DNA of 64,000 nucleotides from Streptomyces populi (lineage in GTDB: Bacteria > Actinomycetota > Actinomycetes > Streptomycetales > Streptomycetaceae): the NCBI RefSeq assembly GCF_002911015.1, contig NZ_KZ626841.1, positions 1 through 64,000 of the forward strand. Direction: 5' to 3'. Positions 1-8,862 of the stretch are shown here, piece by piece. The notes under the pieces are model-generated. The model was not told the origin of the DNA. It ran no database searches and saw nothing but the letters and a program-made list of their open reading frames with translations. The stretch's first letter is position 1; the number at the start of each line of letters is the position of its first letter. A program made the translations under genes and the position numbers.

Positions 1-387
1 GGAGTCCCACGGCGGGGTGCCCTCGCGCATCGTGGACGTCAGGTCGACGACCCGGGGGCTGCGGGCGACGCTCGCCAGGTCCGAGCCGAAGATGTAGGCG
101 ATGTCGGGGTAGGAGCCGGCGGCGAGCGCGGCCGTCACCTTCTGGAGCATGGCGTCGGCCACCACCCCGCCGCCCGAACTGTCCACCCGTATGTGCGGGT
201 GGGCGCGGTTGAACTCGGCGACCAGCGCCTCCACGGCCTTCCTGGCCGTGTCGTTCTGGCCGTGCCACAGCTCGACGGTCACCCGGCCGTCGGCGCCGAC
301 GCCGTCAGGGGAGGCGCCGCAGCCCGCCAGGGCCCCGGCCGCCGCCGCTCCGAGGAACAGCCGGCGCCGCGCGATCGCGCGTGTCAT
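1..387 (-). CDS. extracellular sugar-binding lipoprotein, partial (ABC transporter substrate-binding)
   Basis: Only the first 129 codons are in the window; the gene runs off the left edge. The N-terminus has two arginine-rich residues blocks, a hydrophobic stretch and a lipobox ending LAGC near residue 23, so it is predicted to be a lipoprotein. After it comes VELWHGQNDTARKAVEALV and a region typical of family 1 extracellular solute-binding proteins for sugars or oligosaccharides. The ATG start has a GGGAGG ribosome binding site. It lies 11 bp downstream of a GH114 lipoprotein on the same strand, so the two are probably co-transcribed, linking uptake to extracellular polysaccharide cleavage. 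The ligand is inferred, not known. Confidence 0.85.
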   Translation of the reverse strand, partial: MTRAIARRRLFLGAAAAGALAGCGASPDGVGADGRVTVELWHGQNDTARKAVEALVAEFNRAHPHIRVDSSGGGVVADAMLQKVTAALAAGSYPDIAYIFGSDLASVARSPRVVDLTSTMREGTPPWDS

Positions 388-398
388 CCGGGCCTCCC

Positions 399-1256
399 TC
401 AGCGGGTCCTGCGGACGTAGTCCGCGCTGCCGGGTGTCGAGACGTTCACGTCCCGGCGCACGATGCTCAGCCGGCCGCCGAAGGCCGAACGGGCCTTGCG
501 CAGGCCGCTGTCGGTGTACTCGACGACCACCACCCGGTCGTGGAAGGCCTGCGCGTACGTGCCGCACTCGTCGTACTCGCCGCACTCCTCCGCGACCGCG
601 AAGTCGAGCCCGGTCCGTTTCCTCAGTCCCGCGAGTTCGGCGGTGTTCTTCTGACCGATCGCCAGATGCCGTTCGTGCGCGTGCCGCGAGAGCAGGGTGA
701 TGAACGCGGTGGCGTCGTCCGCGGTCAGCAGCTTTTCGGAGCGGGTGTAGCTGTCGTAGTTGTCGGGCTCGACGGCGTCGAACCCCTTGTCGGCGCAGTC
801 GTCGATCCACCGCTCGACCCGCTCGGCCACCCTCCGCCGCTTGTCCGGCGTCCGGATGTCCAGCAGCGCCTCGTTCCAGTCCTCGTCGACGACGACCTCG
901 CCGTCCGCGTCCCGCAGCAGCAGGTCGGCGGGCCACTGCCCGCGCTCCTCGGGCTGGGCCTGGAAGGCGTTGACGTAGCAGATGTTGTACAGGCCCCGGA
1001 CCGGGGAGGAGGAGCGGTCGCGGCTGACGATGCGGACGTCGGCGGCCGGCGGGTAGGCACCGCCGATCTGGTAGTCGAACCCCGCGTGGAGCGGGGGGAG
1101 TCCGACGGCGGTGGCGGTCCGGACGGAGCCTGTCGCCGGTCTCGGCGAGGCGCTCGTGTCCCGGTCCGCGCCGCAGCCCGCGAGGGTCAGGAGAGCGGCC
1201 AGGGACGTGGCCGTGCCCAGGACTCCGCGGCGGAGAACACGTTTGACGGGGGGCAT
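399..1256 (-). CDS. GH114-like lipoprotein (endo-alpha-1,4-polygalactosaminidase family)
   Basis: A 285-residue protein with a signal peptide and lipobox (TLAGC) near the N-terminus, then a TIM-barrel-type domain. The stretch GLYNICYVNAF and the motif GFDAVEPDNYDSY match glycoside hydrolase family 114, whose founding member cleaves alpha-1,4-linked polygalactosamine. The start at MPPVKRVLRR is chosen because it directly precedes the signal peptide; upstream in-frame codons look non-coding. The downstream solute-binding lipoprotein suggests a small polysaccharide-use operon. Substrate specificity is inference from family only. Confidence 0.85.
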   Translation of the reverse strand: MPPVKRVLRRGVLGTATSLAALLTLAGCGADRDTSASPRPATGSVRTATAVGLPPLHAGFDYQIGGAYPPAADVRIVSRDRSSSPVRGLYNICYVNAFQAQPEERGQWPADLLLRDADGEVVVDEDWNEALLDIRTPDKRRRVAERVERWIDDCADKGFDAVEPDNYDSYTRSEKLLTADDATAFITLLSRHAHERHLAIGQKNTAELAGLRKRTGLDFAVAEECGEYDECGTYAQAFHDRVVVVEYTDSGLRKARSAFGGRLSIVRRDVNVSTPGSADYVRRTR

Positions 1257-1469
1257 GTCCGCTCCATCAAATCGCGAGTACGTCCCCGCCTCGGACGCTT
1301 CGAGCGATCCTGGCGACTTTGGCCGGACTTGAACGTGGTCCGTTACCGGCTGGGCGCACCTCTGCGTGCCGGGTCGCACCACGGCACGCAGAGGATCAAA
1401 TCGTGCATGCCCGACTTCGTCAAGTGCCCGCCCCGGCGGAGGAAGCCGCCGGGGCGGGCGGACCCGCCC

Positions 1470-1982
1470 TCAGGGATGCGGGTGGTGCGGAGGATGCGGC
1501 GGCGGGGGCGGGAGCGTCGTGACGTCCGGTGCCGGTTCGGGCCACACGAGCAGCACCGGGCAGGGGGCGTGGTCGACGACGAAGCGTCCGGCCGGTCCCA
1601 GGCTGTGCGGACCGAGCCGGCTGCGGTCGCCGTCGCGGGCCAGCACGAGCAGACCGGCGCCCTCGGCCGCGGCGACCACCTCCCGCTCCACCCGGCCGGT
1701 GCGCTCCAGGGGGGTCGCCGGGCCGCCGAGCCGCTGGGCCGCCGCGTCGAGGAGCTCGGCCGCGGAGACCGTGCCGAGGCTCTCCAGGAGGTCACCGGGA
1801 TCGGGCTCGGAGCGTCCGCGTCCGAGGAGCCCCGCGAAGGCGCCGTGCGCGAGACCGGGCACGGCGGGGTCCGTGACGTGCAGCAGCACCACGTCCGTCG
1901 CGCCGGGAGCGTGCGTCCGTACGGCGTCCACGCACGCGGGCCAGGTTCCCTCGACCAGCCAGACGACCACCCGCATGCCCAT
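1470..1982 (-). CDS. universal stress protein-like (UspA fold)
   Basis: A 170-residue protein beginning MGMRVVVWLVEGTWPA. It has the alternating strand/helix pattern of UspA domains and the C-terminal nucleotide-binding type segment RLGPHSLGPAGRFVVDHAPCPVLLVW. The tail is proline/histidine rich. The start overlaps the stop of the upstream permease gene as TGATG, so translation is probably coupled. The family commonly binds ATP and modulates stress responses; pairing with an ArsB/SLC13-like permease suggests a role in controlling transport, which is inference. Confidence 0.75.
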   Translation of the reverse strand: MGMRVVVWLVEGTWPACVDAVRTHAPGATDVVLLHVTDPAVPGLAHGAFAGLLGRGRSEPDPGDLLESLGTVSAAELLDAAAQRLGGPATPLERTGRVEREVVAAAEGAGLLVLARDGDRSRLGPHSLGPAGRFVVDHAPCPVLLVWPEPAPDVTTLPPPPPHPPHHPHP

Positions 1983-3385
1983 CAGCCTCCGATGACGTGG
2001 AGCGAGACCCACAGCGCCAGTACGGCGGGGACCAGTGCCGCGGGCACCGCGATCAGGCCCAGCCGGGTGAACTCCTTGAGGTCGACGCCGTGTTCGTGCT
2101 GATGCACGATACGCCGCCACAGCAGCGTCGCGAGGGAACCGGCGTACGTCAGATTGGGCCCGATGTTGACGCCGAGCAGGACGGCCAGCACCGCGCCCGC
2201 GCCCGAGTCGGCGGCCAGCGGCAGCAGGACGAGGACCGCGGGCAGGTTGTTGATCAGATTGGCCAGGACGGCGGCGAGCGCGGCGACGCCGAGCAGCGCC
2301 GGAAGCGAGCCGCCGTCCGGAAGGAGGTCGTCGAGGGCGCCGGCCAGACCGTTGTCGACCACCGCGCGGACGACGATGCCGAGCGCGAGGACGAAGGCGA
2401 GGAAGGACGGCGCGGCGGCGCGCACCACGGTGAGCGGGGTGGTGCGGCGGCGGACGAGGGCCCGGCCGGCCAGGACGAGCGCCCCCGCGGCGGCGGACCA
2501 GGCCGGGTCGATCCCGACGGCCGAGGCGAGGACGAACCCGGCCAGGGTGCAGCCCACGGTGATCAGGGCGAACAGCGGCACCTCCGGCGGTTCCTCCGCG
2601 CGCCGGGCGGACGCGCCGGCCGCGAGGTCCCGGGCGAAGAAGCGCCGGAAGACCAGGTACTCGGCGCCGATCGCGGCCAGCCAGGGCAGCACCATCAGCG
2701 CGGCGAACCGGGTGAAGCTCAGGCCGCTGGCGGTGAACGCGAGCAGGTTGGTGAGGTTGGAGACCGGCAGGAGCAGCGAGGCGGTGTTCGACAGGTGGGT
2801 GCACGCGTACACGTGCGGTTTCGGGCGGGCCCCCATGCGTGCGGCCGTCGCGAACACCACCGGGGTGAGCAGCACGATGGTGGCGTCCAGGCTGAGGACC
2901 GCCGTGATCGCCGAGGCGAGCACGAACACTGCCGTCAGCAGCCGGCCCGGCTGCCCCGCGGCCCAGCGGGCCATCCAGGCGCCGCACGCCTGGAAGAGCC
3001 CCTCGTCGTCGCAGAACTTGGCCAGGACGAGGACGGCCGCCAGGAAGCCGATCACCGGACCCAGATGGGCCGCCTCCGCCCGGGCGTGGTCCCAGGAGAT
3101 CGCCCCGGTGGCGAGGACCAGCCCCGCGGCGGGCACGGCCACGACCGCCTCCGGCCAGCCGAACGGCCGTACCACCGCGCAGACGAGGACCGCCGCGAGC
3201 AGGACGACGGACAGCGTCTCGGCGAGCGGGCTGCCGAGGGCCGCGGCCAGCGTCCCGGCGAGAGCGGTGCCGGCACCGCCGGGGTGCGGCGCGGGGACGT
3301 GGGCACCGGGACCGGCGGAGAACGCCCCGGTGAGCTGAGCGCCCTGACCGGCGGAGAGCGATTCGGCGAGCCGGGTGCCGGCCAC
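1982..3385 (-). CDS. ArsB/SLC13-family membrane transporter
   Basis: A 467-residue polytopic membrane protein with about ten to twelve hydrophobic segments. The repeated patterns LDATIVLLTPVVF, NTASLLLPVSNLTN and NIGPNLTYAGSLATLLWRR are characteristic of the ArsB/NhaD/SLC13 ion transporter superfamily, where paired asparagine/threonine loops line the substrate site. Substrate (arsenite, dicarboxylate or sodium) cannot be told from sequence; no arsR, arsC or acr3 gene is adjacent. The start is uncertain: the listed GTG precedes a 50-residue Ala/Gly-rich extension and the conserved part begins near SPLAETLSVVLLAAVLV. It is translationally coupled to the downstream Usp-like gene. Confidence 0.75.
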   Translation of the reverse strand: MAGTRLAESLSAGQGAQLTGAFSAGPGAHVPAPHPGGAGTALAGTLAAALGSPLAETLSVVLLAAVLVCAVVRPFGWPEAVVAVPAAGLVLATGAISWDHARAEAAHLGPVIGFLAAVLVLAKFCDDEGLFQACGAWMARWAAGQPGRLLTAVFVLASAITAVLSLDATIVLLTPVVFATAARMGARPKPHVYACTHLSNTASLLLPVSNLTNLLAFTASGLSFTRFAALMVLPWLAAIGAEYLVFRRFFARDLAAGASARRAEEPPEVPLFALITVGCTLAGFVLASAVGIDPAWSAAAGALVLAGRALVRRRTTPLTVVRAAAPSFLAFVLALGIVVRAVVDNGLAGALDDLLPDGGSLPALLGVAALAAVLANLINNLPAVLVLLPLAADSGAGAVLAVLLGVNIGPNLTYAGSLATLLWRRIVHQHEHGVDLKEFTRLGLIAVPAALVPAVLALWVSLHVIGG

Positions 3386-3822
3386 GCCGGGGAGGCCTTG
3401 GACGAGCGGGCTGTTCAGGATGGTGTCCTCCGGACGGTGATGGCGGCACCCTCCATCACATCAGACAAGGACCCGCCGACCTGCGAACACCCTCCCGTCA
3501 CGCCACCGCGCCGACCCGGACCCGTCCCGCACGGCCCTGGCTCCGGACGGAGGAAGCACCCCCGCCCCCGGCACCCCCGGACGGCCCGGCCTCCCCGGGG
3601 CGGCCCGCCCCCGGGCGGCCCGCCCCCGGGCGGCCCGCCCCCGGGCGGCCCGGCGCCGGGTATTGTCCGGCCCTTCACGCCCCTGGCCCGCGAACGGTCC
3701 GCGCGCCGGACCGGTGGAGTGCCCGCCGCACGCCTCCGGACGGCCGACGCCGGGCGGGTGACCGGCCGCCACCCGTCCCGGACGGCCCCGGTGACCGCTG
3801 CCGCCCCGCCCCTGAGGGGCTG
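3386..3822. other. intergenic region with GC-rich tandem repeat
   Basis: No convincing gene here. It separates the start of the ArsB-like gene from the end of the PP2C gene, both on the minus strand, so it should hold the promoter of the permease/Usp operon. The one clear structure is the 15-bp tandem repeat listed separately. Confidence 0.6.
3601..3651. repeat. 15-bp tandem repeat, three full copies plus a partial
   Basis: Unit CGGCCCGCCCCCGGG is repeated exactly at 3601-3615, 3616-3630 and 3631-3645, followed by CGGCCC. It would encode PGG-type repeats in any frame but lies in intergenic DNA; likely a slippage-prone spacer. Confidence 0.9.
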
Positions 3823-6198
3823 TCACTCCTCGTCGAGGAGGGTCAGCTCCGCCCAGATGGTCTTGCCCTCCGGGGTGTGCCGGCTGCCCCAGCGCTGGGT
3901 GAGCTGGGCGACGAGGAGCAGCCCGCGCCCGCCCTCGTCGAAGGTCTTCGCCCGGCGCAGGTGCGGCGCGGTGGGACTGCTGTCCGAGACCTCGCAGATC
4001 AGCGTCTCGGAGCCGTGGATGAGCCGCAGCCGGATGGGCGGTTCGCCGTAGCGGATGGCGTTGGTGACCAGTTCGCTCACCACCAGCTCGGCCGTGAACG
4101 TGGCCGCGGTCAGTCCCCAGACCTCCAGCTGACCCGAGACCTGCTTGCGGATCGGCGCGACGAGGGCGGGGTCGGCGGGGATGTCCCAGGTCGCCACGTC
4201 GGACGCGGCGAGGCCCTGGGTACGGGCGAGCAGCAGCGCCACGTCGTCCGGTGCGCCGCCCGCGGGAAGCAGGGCCCGCAGGATCGCGTGGGCCGCCTCC
4301 TCCAGGTGCCGTGACGACTCCTCCAGGGCCCGGCAGAACAGCCGCAGGCCGGTGTCGACGTCCCGTTCGCGGCTCTCGAGCAGGCCGTCGGTGTACAGGG
4401 CGAGCACCGTGCCCTCGGGCAGGTCGAGCTCGACCGACTCGAAGGGCAGTCCGCCCACGCCGAGCGCCGGACCGGGCGGCATGTCGACCTGCCGGGGCGG
4501 TCCGTCCGGTGGCAGGACGAGGGGCGGTGGATGACCGGCGCCGGCGAGCGTGCAGCGCCGCGAGACCGGGTCGTACACCGCGTAGACGCAGGTGGCGCCC
4601 ACCTCCGCGGCGGTCCCCTCGGCCCCGGCCTCGGCGGAGAGCCGTACGACGAGGTCGTCGAGGTGGGTGAGCAGCTCGTCCGGCGCCAGGTCGATGTCGG
4701 CGAGCGTACGGACGGCGGTGCGCAGCCGGCCCATCGTGGCCGAGGCCTGGACGCCGCTGCCGATGACGTCGCCGACGACCATGGCGACCCGCATCCCGGA
4801 CAGCGGGATCACGTCGAACCAGTCACCGCCGACCCCGGCACGCGCCGCGGGCAGATAACGCGACGCCGCCTCCAGGGCCGCCGTCCGGGGAAGGGTCTGG
4901 GGGAGCAGGCTGCGCTGCAGGGCCAGCGCGGTCTGCCGCTCGCGGGAGAAACGGCGGGCGTTGTCGATGCAGACGGCGGCCCTGGCCGTGACCTCCTCGG
5001 CCAGCAGCACGTCGTCGGCGGTGAAGGGGTCGGGCCGCCGGAACCGGCTGAGGACGACGACCCCGAGGGTCCGGCCGCGGGCCCGGACGGGCACCGACAT
5101 GGTGGCGTGGACGCCGTACTCCCGGACGTGTCTGCCGCGCGGTCCGTCCCAGCTCAGCCATTCCTCCAGCGTGCCGGTCCCGTTCGGCGCGACGAGGGGC
5201 CGGTCGGCGATCAGCGAGTCGGCCTGCGGCGAGGACGCGGGATAGACGGCGGCGTCGCCGGGCCGTACGACCGCTTCCGGGTCGCCCGCGTTCACCGACC
5301 GGTGGGCGGCGCGGCGCAGCGTGACCGGGGCGGTCGGCGGCCCGACGCGGTACTCGCCCCCGTTCTCCGGGGGGTCCAGCAGATCGACGCTGACGAAGTC
5401 GGCGAGAGCGGGGACGCAGACGTCGGCCAGCTCCTGGGCCGTCAGGGTGACGTCGAGGGTGGTGCCGATGCGCACGCTCGCCTCGTTGACCAGCTGGAGC
5501 CGCTCACGCGCCCGGTACTGCTCGGTGAAGTCGTGCGCGGCCACGCACACGCCGATCACCCGTCCGTGGGTGTCGGTGAGCGGGGCGATCCGCGCGAGCC
5601 AGTGGTGCGCCCGGTTCTCGCCGCCGGCGCGCGCGTACGTCTCCACGTCACGCCCCCGGCCGGAGGCGAGGACCTCGGCCATCTCGCGTTCCAGCCGCTC
5701 GCCGGTCTGCCGGGCACCGATCTCGGAGACCCTGAGGCCCCGGATGCGGTCCTCCGGGAGGCCGATCACCTCGGACATCGCGTCGTTGAGGCCGTACAGT
5801 CGCAGCCGCTCGTCGTAGACGGCCATGGCGCAGGGCGCCTGGGCGAGGAGCGCGCGCACCAGTGGGTCCTCCGGGGTGCGGGGCTCCCGGCCCTCCAGCG
5901 GGGTGAGCACGAGCCAGTCGCCGCCCTTCTCCAGACGGTGGGCGAGCAGCCACACGGACAGCACCCGGCCGTCGCGGTGGCGCAGGCCTAGCACTCCGCT
6001 GCGGCGGTCGTCGCCGGCCCCGGGGAGCGGGACGGTGTCCGAGGAGGCCAGGAGATCCGCCGCCGGGCGGCCCTCGACCTCCTCGGACGGGTAGCCGAGG
6101 AGTCGGCGAGCGCCCTCGCTCCAGTGGATCAGGGTGCCGTTCCCGTCGATGACCGCCCGTGCGGTGGCGGCCTCGTCGAGAGGGTGGACCGGGCTCAT
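3823..6198 (-). CDS. PAS-PAS-GAF-PP2C (SpoIIE) phosphatase with C-terminal HATPase domain
   Basis: A 791-residue cytoplasmic signalling protein. Order: PAS domain (about residues 10-110), second PAS (about 115-230), GAF (about 235-405), SpoIIE/PP2C serine phosphatase (about 425-640, with GGDWFDVIPL and the metal-binding VGDVIGSG), then an RsbW-like ATPase domain (about 655-785, with ELVTNAIRYG and GRGLLLVAQL). The family controls anti-sigma factor/anti-anti-sigma switches in Streptomyces by dephosphorylating STAS proteins; the fused kinase-like domain could do the opposite reaction. ATG at MSPVHPLDE is preferred over an upstream GTG. No STAS partner is adjacent. Confidence 0.9.
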   Translation of the reverse strand: MSPVHPLDEAATARAVIDGNGTLIHWSEGARRLLGYPSEEVEGRPAADLLASSDTVPLPGAGDDRRSGVLGLRHRDGRVLSVWLLAHRLEKGGDWLVLTPLEGREPRTPEDPLVRALLAQAPCAMAVYDERLRLYGLNDAMSEVIGLPEDRIRGLRVSEIGARQTGERLEREMAEVLASGRGRDVETYARAGGENRAHHWLARIAPLTDTHGRVIGVCVAAHDFTEQYRARERLQLVNEASVRIGTTLDVTLTAQELADVCVPALADFVSVDLLDPPENGGEYRVGPPTAPVTLRRAAHRSVNAGDPEAVVRPGDAAVYPASSPQADSLIADRPLVAPNGTGTLEEWLSWDGPRGRHVREYGVHATMSVPVRARGRTLGVVVLSRFRRPDPFTADDVLLAEEVTARAAVCIDNARRFSRERQTALALQRSLLPQTLPRTAALEAASRYLPAARAGVGGDWFDVIPLSGMRVAMVVGDVIGSGVQASATMGRLRTAVRTLADIDLAPDELLTHLDDLVVRLSAEAGAEGTAAEVGATCVYAVYDPVSRRCTLAGAGHPPPLVLPPDGPPRQVDMPPGPALGVGGLPFESVELDLPEGTVLALYTDGLLESRERDVDTGLRLFCRALEESSRHLEEAAHAILRALLPAGGAPDDVALLLARTQGLAASDVATWDIPADPALVAPIRKQVSGQLEVWGLTAATFTAELVVSELVTNAIRYGEPPIRLRLIHGSETLICEVSDSSPTAPHLRRAKTFDEGGRGLLLVAQLTQRWGSRHTPEGKTIWAELTLLDEE

Positions 6199-7053
6199 CG
6201 TCGCCACTTTCCCTCGTGCGCACACTCACAGTGAACAAGCGCGTCGTCCGGGCTCCAGCCTAGTGGCTGGGCGTCTCGCGCACCCCCGAACCCGAAGGGC
6301 CCGGACAGCCGTTCGCGGGTGCGTTCCCGGCCGGTGCGGCTCGCGGGACCAGGGCGAGCGCCGGAGGCGACGGCCGGACCCGGCACGGCCGGACCCGCGA
6401 ACTCCGTGCGTCCCGCGTCAGGATCCGCGCGAGCACGGGCAGTTGCCGGGCGACGGCCCCAGGGGGCGAGAGCCCGCCGCTCGTGGCGGGTGGGCGGGGG
6501 CGGCTCGATCGGCGGACGGCGGCGCCGGGCGTCGGAGCCTTCCCGGGGCCGCCGACCGAGGGCGGGAGGAACGGGGTCGGCGGCCGGGTTCGCGCGGGAG
6601 GGCCCGCCGTCTCGCGCGAGGCCGTTCGAGAAGGGCCGGTCCCAGTGGACTACGGAGGCCGGTGCGCGGGGAGCGTGCGCGAGAACCCGGTGTGCGTGCG
6701 CGATTCACACGGGGCGCACGGAATATCGAAAGCCGGTACGGTCCCGCGGGACCGCCGATCGCTTTTGACATTCTTTCAATAAGGCTGATCTCGCCCATGC
6801 GCCTTGTTGGTCACGAGTGTGTTGTGCGAGGGTGAGCCTCCCGCGCTTGGTCAAGGGCCGGGTCTGAATCGCTGTTCGCCATTCCCGGCTGTCGACGAGC
6901 TCAAGAGGCTCCCTGAGCGACGGTCGCCGCACGGCCTTCGTCCCCGGCCGTTCTCCCGGCGCTCCGTCAAAAGGTCCACACCAATCGGGACTCCTTTTCG
7001 ACGGGCAAGCACGTCCTGTGTGCCACCTTGCACCTCGGAAGGAACCCGCTCCC
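6199..7053. other. long intergenic region, divergent promoters
   Basis: About 850 bp between the divergent PP2C gene and the sigma-lectin fusion. Open frames here have arginine-rich composition and no conserved pattern, so I see no gene. A TTGACA hexamer at 6767-6772 followed by a locally AT-richer stretch is a possible -35 element for rightward transcription, but no good -10 sits at 16-18 bp. Confidence 0.5.
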
Positions 7054-8829
7054 GTGCGCACCCCCCACCCGCCGCTGCCCGACCGTCCGCCCGGCGGATA
7101 TTTCGGCGAGCCCGACGACGGCCTCGCCGCTCTGCTGAGAGACGGGGCGGACGCCGACACCACCCGTCCCGTCGCCCTGCTGACGGCCCGGCACTGGCGC
7201 CCGGCGTACGACTACGCGGTGATCTGCCTCGCCACCTCGTCGCAGGTCGCCTCCATGGTCACCGAGGCCTCCTTCCACCACGTCCTCGACGGCCTCGGCG
7301 CGGGCGAGCCCGCCCTCGCGCTGCGGCCCCTGCTCCTCGTGACCGTCCGGGACACGGTCCGGAGCTGGGCGGCGGACGACCGGATATGCGAAGCCCTGCC
7401 TGCCCTGCGGAAACCCGCGGGGGGCCGCGGCATGCGCGCGGCGCAGTCGATGACGGCCGAAAACCGCAAGCTCGCCGAGCACGCTTTCCTCGCTCTTCCG
7501 GGCGCGGCCCGGTGCCTGTTGTGGCACACCGAGGTGGAGGCCGAGTCGCTGTCCGTGCCGGCCGGTCTTCTGGGCATGGAGGCCGACGTCGCGGCGGCCG
7601 CCTGGGAACAGGCCCGTGAGCAATTCCGCCAGGGCTGCCTGCGCGCCCATCTGGAATTCGCCCCGACCAGGGAATGCCGTTTCCACAACCGGCTCCTCGA
7701 CGTGCCGATCCGGCGCGGCGGACCTTTGCTGCCGGATGTCCAGCAGCACCTGTCGGAGTGCTCCTACTGCCGTCACGCGGCGGCGCAACTCGGCCATTTC
7801 GAGGGCGGGCTGGGGATCCTGATCGCGGAGTCCGTGCTCGGCTGGGGCGCCCGCCGCTACTTCGACTCCCGCCGGGCGCGCGGACGGCAGCTGCTGCGGT
7901 CCCGCGGCGGCTCGCCGTTCGGCGGCAAGCGGCAGCGGGGCGGTGAGCGAACCGGGAAGAGCGGGCGTCTTCTCGGTGAGGGACGCCCGGCGGGCCGTGA
8001 GCGCCCCGGAAAGGGCGGACGCTCCGGGGACGACGTGCGTCCGGAGAACGGCGAGGGCCCGGCGGTCCGCGGGGGATCCGGCACGGACGGACGCCCCGGC
8101 GGCGAGGGGCGCTCCGGGAGCGGCGCGGCGGCCGACGGGCGGCCCGGCGCGGGCGGACGCCGTCGTCCGCAGCCCTTGTTCTCCTCGACCGGACGCCGGG
8201 CCATCAGGCCGACGGAGGGGTCCCGACAGGCGCTGGTCACCGGGGCCGGTCTGTCGGCCGCCCTGCTGGCGGCCGTCCTCGCGGTCAGCCTGTGGCCGAA
8301 CGAGGAGGGCGGCACCGACACCGCCGCCTCCATCGGCGCGAGCAGCAGCCGGTCCCTGCCACCCGGCCAGGGCTCTCAGGTCCCGCCCGTGACGTCCACG
8401 CCGTCCGCCGCGGCCGGGACCTCCGTCAAGGGCGAACACACCCGGCTGCGCAACATGGACTCCGGCCTGTGCCTCGACGTCCGGGACGCCAGGGCCGTGG
8501 AAGGCGCCGAGGCCACGCAGGAGGCGTGCTCGTCCGCCCCGACCCAGCAATGGGTCCACGAGCGGGACGGGCTGCTGCGCAGCGCCGCCGACGGGCGGCT
8601 GTGCCTCGACGCGCGGTCGGACGACGGGGTCCTGCTCCTCGGTCCCTGCGCCGGCAAGGGCGACGAGCGGCGCGAGGACCAGCGCTACACCCTCACGGCG
8701 GAGGGCGAGATCCTGTCCCGCGGCCGCGGTGGACTGGCCGTCGCGCCCGCGTCCACGCACCCGGCCGCCGACATCGTGGTCAAGGTCCGCGACTACTCCG
8801 GCATACAGCGCTGGCGGACCGGGAGCTAG
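7054..8829 (+). CDS. ECF-sigma-like protein fused to zinc finger, TM helix and ricin-type lectin domain
   Basis: A 591-residue protein starting at GTG with GGAAGG upstream. Residues about 35-110 resemble sigma region 2 (ARHWRPAYDYAV, then SMVTEASFHHVLDGL and LRPLLLVTVRDTVRSW). Residues about 140-200 resemble region 4 (AFLALPGAARCLLWHTEVE ... LGMEADVAAAAWEQAREQF). A zinc-finger-like H232-x3-C236-x2-C239 follows, as in zf-HC2 anti-sigma modules. Then comes a Gly/Arg-rich linker, one membrane helix at about 395-414, and an external ricin B beta-trefoil lectin (about 445-588, SGLCLDVRD, QQWVHE, RLCLDARS). This suggests a membrane-bound regulator sensing carbohydrate outside the cell; whether the sigma part still binds RNA polymerase is unknown. 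Confidence 0.75.
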   Translation: MRTPHPPLPDRPPGGYFGEPDDGLAALLRDGADADTTRPVALLTARHWRPAYDYAVICLATSSQVASMVTEASFHHVLDGLGAGEPALALRPLLLVTVRDTVRSWAADDRICEALPALRKPAGGRGMRAAQSMTAENRKLAEHAFLALPGAARCLLWHTEVEAESLSVPAGLLGMEADVAAAAWEQAREQFRQGCLRAHLEFAPTRECRFHNRLLDVPIRRGGPLLPDVQQHLSECSYCRHAAAQLGHFEGGLGILIAESVLGWGARRYFDSRRARGRQLLRSRGGSPFGGKRQRGGERTGKSGRLLGEGRPAGRERPGKGGRSGDDVRPENGEGPAVRGGSGTDGRPGGEGRSGSGAAADGRPGAGGRRRPQPLFSSTGRRAIRPTEGSRQALVTGAGLSAALLAAVLAVSLWPNEEGGTDTAASIGASSSRSLPPGQGSQVPPVTSTPSAAAGTSVKGEHTRLRNMDSGLCLDVRDARAVEGAEATQEACSSAPTQQWVHERDGLLRSAADGRLCLDARSDDGVLLLGPCAGKGDERREDQRYTLTAEGEILSRGRGGLAVAPASTHPAADIVVKVRDYSGIQRWRTGS

Positions 8830-8862
8830 GGAGGCCCCCGGTCCGCCGGTACGCGGTCACGG

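Noticed and set aside
3601..3651. CRISPR-like repeat
   Set aside because: Units of 15 bp in direct contact, no spacers; simple tandem repeat.
1997..4051. 684-residue plus-strand open frame
   Set aside because: Runs antisense through the permease, the spacer and the end of the PP2C gene; composition is unlike protein.
6134..6835. Arg-rich frames in the 6.2-7.0 kb spacer
   Set aside because: No conserved pattern, no ribosome binding site; low-complexity composition.
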